Shown here in pieces: positions 1 to 8,491 of a stretch of 64,000 nucleotides of DNA. The DNA is taken from assembly GCF_000732615.1 (NCBI RefSeq), contig NZ_JPGL01000029.1, forward strand, positions 46,728 to 110,727, given 5' to 3'. Made by a program: the position numbers and the translations under genes. The stretch's first letter is position 1, and each line of letters starts with the position of its first letter. Source of the DNA: Burkholderia paludis (GTDB taxonomy: Bacteria; Pseudomonadota; Gammaproteobacteria; Burkholderiales; Burkholderiaceae). The notes beneath the pieces were generated by a model that was not told the DNA's origin, did no database searches, and worked only from the letters and a program-made list of their open reading frames with translations.

Positions 1-49
1 CGCCTCAACCTTTCCCCGTACGCCGCCCGGGCCTGACGCCGGCGCGGAC

Positions 50-874
50 GTGCTGCGCGAGCGTCCCGTACAGGTCGTGTGGTGCGACGACGTGCAGCGC
101 GGCCACGACGTGCAGCCGCACGCGCCGAGGCTCGGCGTCGCCGATACGCTCGCGCATGCGCAGAGCACGGCCGAACGCAGCCGGATCGTCGCGAGCCTGC
201 TGCACCTGACGGGCTTCGCGACGTTCGCGTACTTCGCGCTCGAATTCGCGCACGACCGGATCGAGCGTCTCTACCTGCACGAAGCGTTCACGCCGGCCAC
301 CTATCGCGGCGACTACGTGCGGCACCGCCATCACGACGTCGATCCGCGCACCCTCGGCGCGCGCGTGTGCAACATGCCGGTCGTCTGGGATCTGCAGCAG
401 CTGCGCCGCGAACACCGCGAGCGCGGCGACGGCCCGCGTGCGACGCCGGCCGCGCTCGACGGCTTCCTGCAGACGATGCAGGACGACGGGATGTGCAGCG
501 GCATCATGTATTCGATGGCCGTGCCCGGCACGCGGCTGCATGCGTTCATGAGCTTCACCGCGCCGCGCCGCACGCGCGAATGGATCACGCCGGCGACGAT
601 CGAGCAGGCGCTGTCGATCGGGCTGTCGGTGCACAAGTTCGCGTCGCCGCAACTGATCGCGACGTCGCGCGAGCGCGCGGTGAACGGGCTCACGCCGTTC
701 GAGCAGGAACTGCTGCTCGGCATCGCCGAAGGCGCTTCCGACAAGGAGATCGGCCGGCGCCTCGACACCAGCGCGCACAACGTCGACTACCATCTGCGCA
801 AGCTGCGCAAGCGCTTCGGCGTCGCGAACCGGATCCAGCTCACGTACCTGACGTCGAAGCTCGAACTGATCTGA
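50..874 (+). CDS. LuxR-family regulator with autoinducer-binding-like domain (5' end uncertain)
   Basis: The C-terminal ~60 residues form a LuxR/GerE helix-turn-helix (LTPFEQELLLGIAEG, then NVDYHLRKLRKRFGVANR). The preceding ~170 residues look like an acyl-homoserine-lactone-binding domain: an aromatic-rich stretch, then DVDP, then PVVWD, then GIMYSMAVPG, matching the usual order of ligand-pocket residues. The role would be transcriptional control, possibly in response to a quorum signal. The reading frame is open to the left edge of the window, so the GTG at 50 is only the first visible start and the true start may lie outside. No luxI-type synthase is visible here, so it may be a solo receptor. 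Ligand and targets are unknown. Confidence 0.75.
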   Translation: MLRERPVQVVWCDDVQRGHDVQPHAPRLGVADTLAHAQSTAERSRIVASLLHLTGFATFAYFALEFAHDRIERLYLHEAFTPATYRGDYVRHRHHDVDPRTLGARVCNMPVVWDLQQLRREHRERGDGPRATPAALDGFLQTMQDDGMCSGIMYSMAVPGTRLHAFMSFTAPRRTREWITPATIEQALSIGLSVHKFASPQLIATSRERAVNGLTPFEQELLLGIAEGASDKEIGRRLDTSAHNVDYHLRKLRKRFGVANRIQLTYLTSKLELI

Positions 875-914
875 GCGTCGCGCGGCGCTTGCGCCGAGCA
901 CATCCGTAAACGCA

Positions 915-939
915 CATGCCGGCCTCGCGGGCCGGCATG
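915..939. terminator. Hairpin between convergent genes, probable bidirectional terminator
   Basis: A perfect 10-bp inverted repeat (CATGCCGGCC / GGCCGGCATG) with a 5-nt loop lies between the 3' ends of the LuxR gene and the transporter gene. There is no strong T tract, so termination is inferred from position and stem strength. Confidence 0.5.
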
Positions 940-992
940 GGCGGGTTGCGGCGCGGTGCCGGGTCCGGCGCCGCTTCCAGGAAAACCTTGCG

Positions 993-2639
993 TTACTTCA
1001 GCAGCGTCATCTGCACGACCTTGACGATCACGAGACCGACCGCGATCACGAGATAGCCGCGCAGCACGGTCATCCACACGCGCGTCGTCAGCGTCATCTT
1101 CTGCGGCTCGAGCGTGTCGAGCGGCGGCATGCGCCACGTGTCGCGCAGCGAACGGTCGACGCCCGGTTCGACGACGCGCTTGTGGCGACGGATCAGCACG
1201 GTCGCGAGATAACCGACGATCGCGAACACGCTGCCGCCCACCAGCACGTCGAGGATGGCCTCGCCGCTGATGTCCGGATACATCACCGATGCGGTCAGGA
1301 TGATCGACAGCATCACCAGCACCCAGATCACCGCGCCCGTGAACACGTTGAGCTTCGTCGAGTTGATCCACGGCCCGAGCACCTGCTTGTCGTTGCAGAG
1401 CAGCAGCAGGAACACGGTCGCGCTCGGCAGCAGCACGCCCGCGAGCGTCTGCACGGCTTCCGTCAGCAGGCCCAGCGGGCTGCCCGGGATCAGCACCAGC
1501 GCCGCGGCGGCCGCGACGATGCCGAAGTACACGAGATAGAAACCCTTCGCGTCGGACACGTTGCGATGCAGCGAGTGACGGATCTTGAACACGTCGCCGA
1601 TCGCATACGCGGTCGACAGCGACACGGCGGCCGCACCGATGATGCACGCGTCGAGCAGCGCCACCGCGAACAGCGTCGCGCTCGTGCGGCCCGCATACTT
1701 CTCGAGGCCCGCGATCACGCCGCCGGCGTCGGTGAAGTTGCCGAATTCCGGGTGGCCGGCGAACAGCTGGGCCGAGAACGCGATCATCGCGACCGCCCCC
1801 ACCAGCACGAAGGCGATGCCGATCCACAGGTCGGCCTTCTCATACTTCATGAAGCGCGGCGTAATGCGCTTGTCGATCACGTAGCTCTGCTGGAAGAACA
1901 GCTGCCACGGCGCGACGGTCGTGCCGACGATGCCGATCACGAGCAGCATCACGTCCGACAGCTTCGCGTGCGCCGGCCAGTTCGGCACGAAGAAGTCGCG
2001 CGTCATCTGGGCGACGGGCGGATGGATCGACACGAGCACCGGCACGAGCAGCAGGCTCAGCAGGCACAGCACGATCGCGAACCGCTCGAAGCGCCTGAAA
2101 TCCCCGGTACTGACCGCGGCCATGGTCAACGCCGCGGCCACGCACACGCCGGCCACCTTCGGCAGCCCGAAGAAATCCAGCACGAACGTGATGCCGATGA
2201 ACTCGGTGACGATGGTGAGCGCATTGAGCAGGAACAGGTCGATCACGCTGAACGCGCCCCAGAACTTGCCGAAGCGCTCGAAGATCAGGCGGGCATGGCC
2301 GACGCCCGTGACCGCGCCGAGGCGCAGCACCATTTCCTGGTTCACGTACAGCACCGGCACGAGCAGCAGCAGCGTCCACAGCAGCGTCGTGCCGTAGTTC
2401 TGGCCGGCCTGCGTATAGGTGCCGAATGCGCCGGCGTCGTTGTCGCCGACCATGACGATGAGGCCCGGGCCGAGGATCGCGAGCAGCGTGCGCAGACGCG
2501 CCCACCACGTGCCGCGCGCCCCCGTGTCGTGACGCGCGATCGTGCCGAGCGCACCGCGGATGTCGCCCAGGTGGGCTTCGTCGAGCACGGCGCTGCGTTC
2601 GACGGCGATCGGTGGAGAAACGTTGGATGGTGTGGACAT
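993..2639 (-). CDS. Nramp-family metal-ion transporter with non-canonical metal-site motifs
   Basis: A 548-aa polytopic inner-membrane protein with about 11-12 hydrophobic segments and the overall Nramp/MntH layout. The usual TM1 motif DPGN is replaced by DNDAG (residues 66-70), and the usual TM6 MPHN is replaced by VAPWQ (242-246). Canonical Nramp proteins use D, N and a Met in these two helices to bind Mn2+ or Fe2+. Loss of the Met and rewriting of the TM1 motif resemble what I recall for Nramp-related magnesium transporters, so Mg2+ or another hard cation is plausible. It has hydrophilic tails of about 50 residues at each end. It is preceded at 2759-3066 by two very short ORFs that may form its leader. 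Family assignment is strong; substrate is inferred. Confidence 0.8.
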   Translation of the reverse strand: MSTPSNVSPPIAVERSAVLDEAHLGDIRGALGTIARHDTGARGTWWARLRTLLAILGPGLIVMVGDNDAGAFGTYTQAGQNYGTTLLWTLLLLVPVLYVNQEMVLRLGAVTGVGHARLIFERFGKFWGAFSVIDLFLLNALTIVTEFIGITFVLDFFGLPKVAGVCVAAALTMAAVSTGDFRRFERFAIVLCLLSLLLVPVLVSIHPPVAQMTRDFFVPNWPAHAKLSDVMLLVIGIVGTTVAPWQLFFQQSYVIDKRITPRFMKYEKADLWIGIAFVLVGAVAMIAFSAQLFAGHPEFGNFTDAGGVIAGLEKYAGRTSATLFAVALLDACIIGAAAVSLSTAYAIGDVFKIRHSLHRNVSDAKGFYLVYFGIVAAAAALVLIPGSPLGLLTEAVQTLAGVLLPSATVFLLLLCNDKQVLGPWINSTKLNVFTGAVIWVLVMLSIILTASVMYPDISGEAILDVLVGGSVFAIVGYLATVLIRRHKRVVEPGVDRSLRDTWRMPPLDTLEPQKMTLTTRVWMTVLRGYLVIAVGLVIVKVVQMTLLK

Positions 2640-2758
2640 GATTTATTCCGTACGGCTAAGGGTTATCTGATGAGCGCCTGACCTTGGAATGCACGCGGGG
2701 CGGCCGCCCGACGGCGGCCACGCGTGCGCATGCCGAGGCGCGCTCGGCGCTTCTCGTT

Positions 2759-2896
2759 TCAGTGGATCAACGATTTCAGCTGGTTCATCAGGCGGGTGAA
2801 CACCCGCGGACGTGCATCGAGCGTCAGCATCGCGTCGTAGTGGTTGCGCGATTCAGCGACGTGCGGGAGATTCGACAGCAGAAGGCCGAAGTTCAT
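2759..2896 (-). CDS. 45-aa small ORF in the leader of the Nramp-like gene
   Basis: ATG at 2896 is preceded by a good Shine-Dalgarno (GGAG, 8 nt upstream). The product begins MNFGLLLSNLPHVAESRNHY and ends KSLIH. It has no Cys cluster and no clear transmembrane segment. It stops 119 nt before the transporter start on the same strand. I do not recognise the family. It could be a regulatory leader ORF whose translation controls the transporter, or a small accessory protein. The ribosome-binding site and position support it being real. Confidence 0.55.
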   Translation of the reverse strand: MNFGLLLSNLPHVAESRNHYDAMLTLDARPRVFTRLMNQLKSLIH

Positions 2897-2979
2897 GATC
2901 TGGCTCCGTGCGGCGACGGCAGGCGTGCCGGCCGCGTGGTGGGTGCGGGGCCAGTCCGGGGCCTGAACGACGTGTCAGG

Positions 2980-3066
2980 CTAGTCGGCCGGATTGTCCCT
3001 GCGACCCGGGTTCAAAAGGGTCTGTGCGTGCGATGGGCATAAGGGACAACTGTCACTGTCGTTCAT
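2980..3066 (-). CDS. 28-aa small ORF with a Cys-Pro-Leu-Cys motif, first ORF of the Nramp leader
   Basis: ATG at 3066 follows an AGGAG Shine-Dalgarno with 5-nt spacing. The peptide begins MNDSDSCPLCPSHAQ and ends at TAG. The CPLC pair is reminiscent of a metal- or redox-sensing leader peptide, but this is inference. Within the ORF, 2993-3000 and 3042-3049 are perfectly complementary (ttgtccct/agggacaa), so the transcript could fold across it. A further 6-bp hairpin (3082-3087 with 3092-3097) lies just upstream of the ribosome-binding site. Confidence 0.5.
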   Translation of the reverse strand: MNDSDSCPLCPSHAQTLLNPGRRDNPAD

Positions 3067-3657
3067 GGCGGCTCCTATGCGGTGTTCGGGAGAACACGGT
3101 TGACCGCCGTCAGGCCTGCGGGCCGGCATTCGCGATGCCTGAACAAGGCGTGCGCGAACGCGGCCGCCTGCCAGGCGGCGGTGGAACCGGACAGCGCATG
3201 CGCAAAGGCATCACGCTAACCGGCGCGAATCAGGGTGCACGTAGGAAGTGACTGCGGAATACTGCTGCGCGCACCGTTTGCCTGGGAGACAAACGGCGGC
3301 TCGATGAGGCGCGGACGTCGGTCGCTCAGGCGGAAATTTCGTTCGAAGATCGACTACTGCAGGCGTCCAAGGCGGCGGCCCCAAAAGTGAAGATGGCGGA
3401 TTCTATGGACGCCCCGAAAGTGAAGTCAACCCCTCGAAACCCCATTTCTCGAAATAAATTTCGCGTTTCACGACACTGAAAGATTTGCCCTTGAAACGGC
3501 GCGCCGCAACCTTTCAGTGCGCTGCTGCGGCGGCATCGCCGCCTGCGCCGGCGCAACGGTTCGGCCCCTCCCGCCGCCGCATTTCCTGCCGGCCCCGCGC
3601 CGGCAAGGGCCGCCGGGGCGCTCGCACGACGCGCATCGTTTTTTATGCGTTTTTTAC
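3067..3657. other. Intergenic region, no gene recognised
   Basis: No reading frame here has convincing composition plus a ribosome-binding site. It should hold the promoter for the leftward leader/transporter unit. A 15-bp direct repeat with one mismatch (3378-3392 and 3411-3425, core aaagtgaag, period 33) is the only notable element, and the stretch around it is AT-richer than its surroundings. Confidence 0.4.
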
Positions 3658-3687
3658 TTGCGCTGCAGCAAATTACGCGAATACAAT
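3658..3687 (+). promoter_or_regulatory. Probable sigma-70 promoter for leader ORF / membrane protein / porin
   Basis: TTGCGC at 3658-3663 and TACAAT at 3682-3687 with an 18-bp spacer, in an AT-rich patch. The -10 matches 5 of 6 consensus positions. It lies 30 nt upstream of a short leader ORF and about 280 nt upstream of the small membrane protein gene, predicting a long 5' leader. Confidence 0.5.
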
Positions 3688-3716
3688 CCGCCGCAATTCA
3701 TCACAGGAGTCCCTCC

Positions 3717-3779
3717 GTGGACACATGCTCTAGTTGCAGTTCGATGCCGGTTCAGGCCGGCCAAGCCATCGCGAGATAG
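3717..3779 (+). CDS. 20-aa leader peptide with a CSSC motif
   Basis: GTG at 3717 is preceded by AGGAG at 3705-3709 (7-nt spacing) and the ORF ends in TAG at 3777-3779. The peptide is MDTCSSCSSMPVQAGQAIAR. It sits directly behind a probable promoter and far ahead of the next gene, the arrangement of a translated regulatory leader. Family unknown; the role is inferred from position. Confidence 0.45.
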   Translation: MDTCSSCSSMPVQAGQAIAR

Positions 3780-3931
3780 CAGCCAGACGCATGTCTTTCG
3801 CCGCTAGCTCGCATTCGTCGGGTTAGCGCGCTTCCTTCCGGACCGGCCATCGCCGGTTCGTCCGTCGCACGCTCCACTACGTTCCACCCTCCGATCGCAG
3901 GCCGCATCGTGCGTCCGCGCTCGATCACGTC

Positions 3932-3949
3932 GTCCGGCATCCGCCGGAC
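3932..3949 (+). promoter_or_regulatory. Hairpin just upstream of the ribosome-binding site of the small membrane protein
   Basis: A perfect 7-bp stem (GTCCGGC / GCCGGAC) with a 4-nt loop ends five nucleotides before the GGAGG Shine-Dalgarno at 3955-3959. With the leader ORF upstream it could form part of a translational switch. Function is inferred. Confidence 0.35.
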
Positions 3950-3966
3950 CGGACGGAGGCAGCGTC

Positions 3967-4236
3967 ATGTTTCTTCAATCGTTCGCGGTCAGACTCAAGC
4001 GCATCGTGCACGTCGCATGCGACCGCTCGTTCGTTTCAGGCCTCTCGCCGCTCGCCCATGCGCTCAGCAACTGGCGCGGCGCGACACTCGCCCACGTGCC
4101 GGCCGCGCCCCGCCCGCTCGACTGCCTGCTGGTCGCCGCGATGGCGGCCGCGGTCGCGCTCGTCGCGCTACTCTGCTCGGCCGCGCCGCGCCTCGGCTTC
4201 GCGCAGGTGTGGCGCATCGGCGGCTGGCTGCCGTAA
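3967..4236 (+). CDS. Small single-pass membrane protein of unknown function
   Basis: An 89-aa protein with a strong GGAGG ribosome-binding site 7 nt before its ATG. The N-terminal half is basic and cytoplasmic-looking. One hydrophobic segment (about residues 51-70, LDCLLVAAMAAAVALVALLC) should span the membrane, and the C-terminus is short (VWRIGGWLP). It lies 120 nt upstream of the OprB-type porin on the same strand, so co-transcription is likely. I do not recognise the family; the translation signals and clean hydrophobic segment argue it is expressed. Confidence 0.6.
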   Translation: MFLQSFAVRLKRIVHVACDRSFVSGLSPLAHALSNWRGATLAHVPAAPRPLDCLLVAAMAAAVALVALLCSAAPRLGFAQVWRIGGWLP

Positions 4237-4356
4237 GCCTCCCTCTCGCGCGGCGGCGCCACGCGCCAGGCGCCGCCGCGCGATCCCCCCGCCGTACCGT
4301 CCGTCCCACGTTTCTGTTTCGTTAGCTTAACTAAATAAACCACCCACGGAACCCAC

Positions 4357-5841
4357 ATGAAGAACTACCTCGAACCCGTCCCGCGCAAGCTCCGCCTCGA
4401 TGCACTCGCGACGGTCCTGCTGTCGCTCGCCGCCGCGCCCGCGTTCGCCCAGTCGTCGTCGGCCGCAACCGCGCCGGCGGCCGGCGCGAACGACGCCGCC
4501 GCGCCCGCACAACAGGCCGCCGATGCTGCCGCGCCCGCCCCCACCGGCTTCTGGGAGCGCTCGAATCTGCTCGGCAACATGGGCGGCCTGCGCGACGTGC
4601 TGGGCGATCACGGCATCACGCTGAGCCTGCAGGAAACCAGCGAGTACCTGTACAACACGTCGGGCGGCACGCATCGCGGCGGCGCCTACCAGGGGCTCAC
4701 GCAGTTCGGCTTCAACGTCGACACGGGCAAGGCGGTCGGCCTGCCGGGCGGCACGTTCAACGTGTCGGGGCTGCAGATTCACGGCACCAACCTCACGCAG
4801 CGCAATCTGCAGACGCTGCAGACCGCCACCGGCATCGAGGCGAATTCGACCACGCGCCTGTGGGAACTCTGGTACCAGCAGTCGCTGCTCGACGGCAAGG
4901 TCGACGTGAAGGTCGGCCAGCAGAGCGTCGACCAGGAATTCATGGTGAGCCAGAACGCGGCGACGTTCATGAACGCCACATTCGGCTGGCCGGTGCTGCC
5001 GTCGACCGACCTGCCGGCCGGCGGCCCCGCGTATCCGCTGTCGTCGCTCGGCGTTCGGCTGCGGGTCAAGCCGGCCGACGCGTGGACCGCGCTGGTCGGC
5101 GTGTTCGACGGCAACCCGGCCGGCCGCACCGACGGCGACGCGCAGGCGCTGAACGCGCACGGCACCAACTTCAACCTGCGCAGCGGCGCATTCGTGATCG
5201 GCGAAGTGCAGTACGCGCTGAACGCGCCGCCCGCCGATCCGAAGGCGCCGCAGCCGGCCGGCCTGCCGGGCACCTACAAGCTCGGCTTCTGGTATCAGTC
5301 GCAGAACACGAACGATCCGCGTTACGGCACCGACGGCCTGTCGCTCGCGAATCCGGCGAGCAACGGCATTCCGGCGACGCATCGCGGCAACTACAGTTTC
5401 TATGCGGTCGCGGATCAGATGGTGTGGCGGCCGTCGGCCGACAGCCCGCGCTCGGTCGGCGTGTTCGCGCGCGTGATGGGCGCGCCGGGCGATCGCAATA
5501 CCGTCGATTTCGCGGCCAATGCCGGCGTGACACTGAAAGCGCCGTTCGCCGGACGCGACAACGACGTCGCGGGCCTCGCGGTCGGCTACGCGAAGATCGG
5601 CTCGCATGCCCGCGGCCTCGACGGCGATACCGGCGTCTACACGACGCCCGGCTATCCGGTGCGCCGCGCGGAGACGGTCGTCGAGGCGACCTACCAGTAC
5701 CAGGTCACGCCGTGGTGGCAACTGCAGGCCGACCTGCAGCACTTCTTCCGTCCGGGCGGCGGCATCCCGAACCCGAACGCGGCCGGCGCGCGCATCGGCG
5801 ACGAAACGGTGGTCGGCGTGCGCACGACGATCACGTTCTGA
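4357..5841 (+). CDS. Carbohydrate-selective porin, OprB family
   Basis: A 494-aa outer-membrane protein with a signal peptide ending in AFA before QSS, then a low-complexity Ala/Pro linker (about residues 35-60). The beta-barrel body has OprB-family features: GLTQFGFNVDTGK, LWELWYQQS, KVGQQSVDQEFM, WTALVGVFDGNP, and a C-terminus ending in an aromatic residue (TTITF) as needed for BAM-dependent assembly. It would allow diffusion of sugars across the outer membrane. The convergent neighbour is a periplasmic trehalase, so trehalose or related sugars are plausible substrates, although OprB-family specificity cannot be read from sequence. Confidence 0.85.
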   Translation: MKNYLEPVPRKLRLDALATVLLSLAAAPAFAQSSSAATAPAAGANDAAAPAQQAADAAAPAPTGFWERSNLLGNMGGLRDVLGDHGITLSLQETSEYLYNTSGGTHRGGAYQGLTQFGFNVDTGKAVGLPGGTFNVSGLQIHGTNLTQRNLQTLQTATGIEANSTTRLWELWYQQSLLDGKVDVKVGQQSVDQEFMVSQNAATFMNATFGWPVLPSTDLPAGGPAYPLSSLGVRLRVKPADAWTALVGVFDGNPAGRTDGDAQALNAHGTNFNLRSGAFVIGEVQYALNAPPADPKAPQPAGLPGTYKLGFWYQSQNTNDPRYGTDGLSLANPASNGIPATHRGNYSFYAVADQMVWRPSADSPRSVGVFARVMGAPGDRNTVDFAANAGVTLKAPFAGRDNDVAGLAVGYAKIGSHARGLDGDTGVYTTPGYPVRRAETVVEATYQYQVTPWWQLQADLQHFFRPGGGIPNPNAAGARIGDETVVGVRTTITF

Positions 5842-5851
5842 CGCAAGCCGC

Positions 5852-5885
5852 GAGCACGCACGGGCCGCACGGCCCGTGCGTACTC
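5852..5885. terminator. Strong hairpin between convergent porin and trehalase genes
   Basis: ACGCACGGGCC (5856-5866) pairs perfectly with GGCCCGTGCGT (5871-5881) around a 4-nt loop, and GAG/CTC at the flanks extends the stem after one mismatch. There is no T tract. It is placed to end transcription from both sides. Confidence 0.55.
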
Positions 5886-5917
5886 GCGCGGCGCCGGCGC
5901 ACGGCCGGCGTCGCGCG

Positions 5918-7648
5918 TCACTCGCCGTCGCGTTCGAGCAGTTTCAGCGTGACGCCGTTGGTCCAGCCGAAGCCGTCCTGCAGCGGATATTCGCCGCCCC
6001 CGCCGCCGCCCTTGCCGGCGCCCTCGACCACGTACTTCTCGACGAGCTTGCCTTCGGTTGCGTACACATGCTGCACGCCGGCCAGGAAGCGCGTGCCGAT
6101 CTCTTTCGCGAGCGCCGGTTCGCCGTAACGGCGCAGCCCTTCGATCGCGATCCATTGCAGCGGCGCCCAGCCGTTCGGCGCATCCCATTGCTGCCCGGTG
6201 TTCGCGGTCGTCGTCGCGAGGCCGCCCGGCCGCAGCAGCGTCCCGCGCACCGCGCGCGCGGTCGCCTTCGCGCGCGCCGGCCACGCGACGCCCGCGAACA
6301 GCGGATACAGCGCGGCCGCCGTCATGCCGTCGCGCGGCTTGCGCAACGTCCAGTCGTAGTCGCCGTAGTAGCCGCCGCGGTTCCACAGATAGCGGTTGAT
6401 CGCGGCCGCACGCCGCGCCGCGCGCCCCGAAAAATCGGTCACGCATGCCGCGTCACGCGCGATCGCGCAGCCCTTCGCGATCGTCGTCTCGAGATGGAAC
6501 ATCAGGCTGTTCAGGTCGACCGGCACGATCGACGTCGTGCGGATCGTCGCGAGCGTCCTGCCGTCGCCGAACCAGCGCGAGCTGTAGTCCCAGCCGCTCT
6601 CCGCGCCCGCGCGCAGGTCGCGGTATACGTCGCTCGCCGCGCGCCCCGGCGCCGACTGCGCGGTCGTCACGTCCTCGAGATACGACTCGTCGCGCGGCGT
6701 GTCGCTCGCATCCCAGTAGCGGTTCAGGATCGCGCCGTCGGGCATCGCGACCACGTGACGCGCGGCCTGCCCGCGCGGCGTCGTGGTTTCGCCCTGCATC
6801 CAGTACGCGTGTTCCTTGCGCAGCGCCGGCAGGTAGGTCCGGTAGACGCCGTCGCCTTCGGCCTGCGCGGCGAGCGCGACCATGTACGCGAAGAACGGCG
6901 GCTGCGAGCGGCTCGCATAGTACGTGCGGTTGCCGTTCGGGATGTGCCCGATCGTGTCGATCAGGTGGGCGAAGTTGTCGAGCATGTCGTCGACGAGATC
7001 CTCGCGCCCCGCCACTTGCAGCCCGAGCATCGTGAAATAGGTATCCCAGTAGTAGCCTTCGCGGAAGCGGCCGCCCGGCACGACGTACGGTTTCGGCAAC
7101 GGAATCAGCGAATCGAAGGGCGGCACCGTCGCGCTCGTGCGCGTGAGCCGCGGCCACAGCCAGTCGATGTGCTCGCGCAGCGTCTGGTTCGGCGGCGGCG
7201 TCACGCCGCCTTCCGGGGGCGGCGTGAAATGCCGGCCGACGAACGTCTTCAGCGAGAAGCCCGGCTGCGATGCCTGTTGCCGATACAACCGGACGAGCGT
7301 CGCCGGATCGGTATCGGGCGTCGCGTCGACGAAGGTCTTCTGGTCGGGATTGATCCGCGCGGCCTGTACCGCGACGAACAGGTCGCCGTAGAGCCGGCTC
7401 GGCGGCGGCGGCAGCGCGCCCGACGCCGGGGCGGCGGGTGCCAACGCGGCCGTCGCGGCGGCCGCCTGAACAGCCGGCCGGCCCGCCGCCTGACGGACAT
7501 CATCGGCCCGCGCGGCGCAGCCGGCCAGCGCGAGCCAAGCGACGGCCAGCGCAGCGGCCCGGCGCACACTTGGCGCGAGCCGCGCGGGACGAATCGGGAA
7601 GCGAGCCGGAAAGCACGATGCGATCGATGCGGCACGACGTGACGTCAT
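5918..7648 (-). CDS. treA: Periplasmic alpha,alpha-trehalase (probable lipoprotein)
   Basis: A 576-aa glycoside hydrolase family 37 protein that hydrolyses trehalose to two glucoses. Both family signatures are present: [15 protein letters not shown] and [13 protein letters not shown], with a Gly-rich loop ([15 protein letters not shown]) near the C-terminus as in bacterial TreA. The N-terminus carries a long basic stretch, a hydrophobic core and a lipobox-like LAGC (Cys44), suggesting export and lipid anchoring rather than a soluble periplasmic form. The start could be downstream of the chosen ATG, because the n-region is unusually long. Its neighbour is a sugar porin on the opposite strand. 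Confidence 0.92.
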   Translation of the reverse strand: MTSRRAASIASCFPARFPIRPARLAPSVRRAAALAVAWLALAGCAARADDVRQAAGRPAVQAAAATAALAPAAPASGALPPPPSRLYGDLFVAVQAARINPDQKTFVDATPDTDPATLVRLYRQQASQPGFSLKTFVGRHFTPPPEGGVTPPPNQTLREHIDWLWPRLTRTSATVPPFDSLIPLPKPYVVPGGRFREGYYWDTYFTMLGLQVAGREDLVDDMLDNFAHLIDTIGHIPNGNRTYYASRSQPPFFAYMVALAAQAEGDGVYRTYLPALRKEHAYWMQGETTTPRGQAARHVVAMPDGAILNRYWDASDTPRDESYLEDVTTAQSAPGRAASDVYRDLRAGAESGWDYSSRWFGDGRTLATIRTTSIVPVDLNSLMFHLETTIAKGCAIARDAACVTDFSGRAARRAAAINRYLWNRGGYYGDYDWTLRKPRDGMTAAALYPLFAGVAWPARAKATARAVRGTLLRPGGLATTTANTGQQWDAPNGWAPLQWIAIEGLRRYGEPALAKEIGTRFLAGVQHVYATEGKLVEKYVVEGAGKGGGGGGEYPLQDGFGWTNGVTLKLLERDGE

Positions 7649-7783
7649 GACGTGTCCCCTCCTTTCGACGACGAGTGGATGGCACGAGGTCCCGTTCGCG
7701 CGCGCGTTCGTCTCGATGGCCCTCGATCGATACGCGTCATGTCATGGTGCAAGTGGCTCCGACTGTCGCACGAAATCCGCGCA

Positions 7784-8413
7784 TCAGGCAAGTTTCGGCG
7801 CGCGCGACTCGCGCAGATAACCGCGCACGGCCCGCCATGTGCGCGCCTCGAGCGCATCGCCATCGGTCTCGCCGCGCGCGCCCGCCGCGTCGACCATCCC
7901 TTTCACGATCGCGAGCAGGTCGTGCGCGACGATGTCGGGCGCGACGACGCGCGGTGCATCGTGCAGCGCGAGCACATGCCGCAGCGTCGCGTGAATGCGA
8001 TCGGTGACGCGCGCGGTGCGCGCGCCGAGCGGCAGCCGCGCTTCTTCGAAGTCGATCAGCCGCGCGAGCACCGGCCGGCGCATCTGGTGCGCGACGGCCG
8101 CGCGCACCAGTGCACGCAGCGCGTCGCCGCACGACGACAGCGCGGCCGCATGCCCGACGTCGTCGAGCAGGTGCGCGCTCTCGCGCTCGACGAGCGCAAC
8201 CGTCAACGCATCGCGATTCGGGAAGTATTGATAGAGCGAGCCGATGCTCACGCCGGCCAGCGCCGCGACCGCGTTCGTCGTGTAACCGTCGAAGCCGTCG
8301 CGCTCCAGAATGCGGGCCGCCGCCTCGACGATCGCGTCGACGGTAGCCGCCGAGCGGCGCTGGCGCGGCGCCTTGCGGGGGGAAAGCGGAATTCGCGAAG
8401 ACGATTCGGTCAT
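7784..8413 (-). CDS. TetR-family transcriptional regulator
   Basis: A 209-aa protein with a TetR helix-turn-helix near the N-terminus (TVDAIVEAAARILERDGFDGYTTNAVAALAGVSIGSLYQYFPNRDAL) followed by an all-helical ligand domain. I chose the ATG at 8413 (MTESSS) because longer starts run into a palindrome that looks like its operator. It is divergent from the darcynin-like gene and the MFS exporter that follows it, so control of that exporter in response to a toxic compound is likely. Confidence 0.85.
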   Translation of the reverse strand: MTESSSRIPLSPRKAPRQRRSAATVDAIVEAAARILERDGFDGYTTNAVAALAGVSIGSLYQYFPNRDALTVALVERESAHLLDDVGHAAALSSCGDALRALVRAAVAHQMRRPVLARLIDFEEARLPLGARTARVTDRIHATLRHVLALHDAPRVVAPDIVAHDLLAIVKGMVDAAGARGETDGDALEARTWRAVRGYLRESRAPKLA

Positions 8414-8436
8414 GGCGGGAATGCCGGCCTCAAACA

Positions 8437-8450
8437 TGAGCAAACGCTCA
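8437..8450. promoter_or_regulatory. Palindromic operator candidate for the divergent TetR regulator
   Basis: TGAGC-AAAC-GCTCA, a perfect 5-bp dyad in the 78-bp divergent intergenic region, next to an AT-rich stretch (tattctag). Position and symmetry suggest autoregulation by the adjacent TetR protein. Confidence 0.45.
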
Positions 8451-8491
8451 TATTCTAGAAACGCCTCTCCACACCGTCAAAAGAAATCCAC

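Noticed and set aside
2684..3251. Plus-strand frames between the Nramp gene and the next gene
   Set aside because: No ribosome-binding site or domain; they lie antisense to the minus-strand leader ORFs.
3326..3556. Minus-strand frame of 76 codons
   Set aside because: Composition and lack of a ribosome-binding site argue against a gene.
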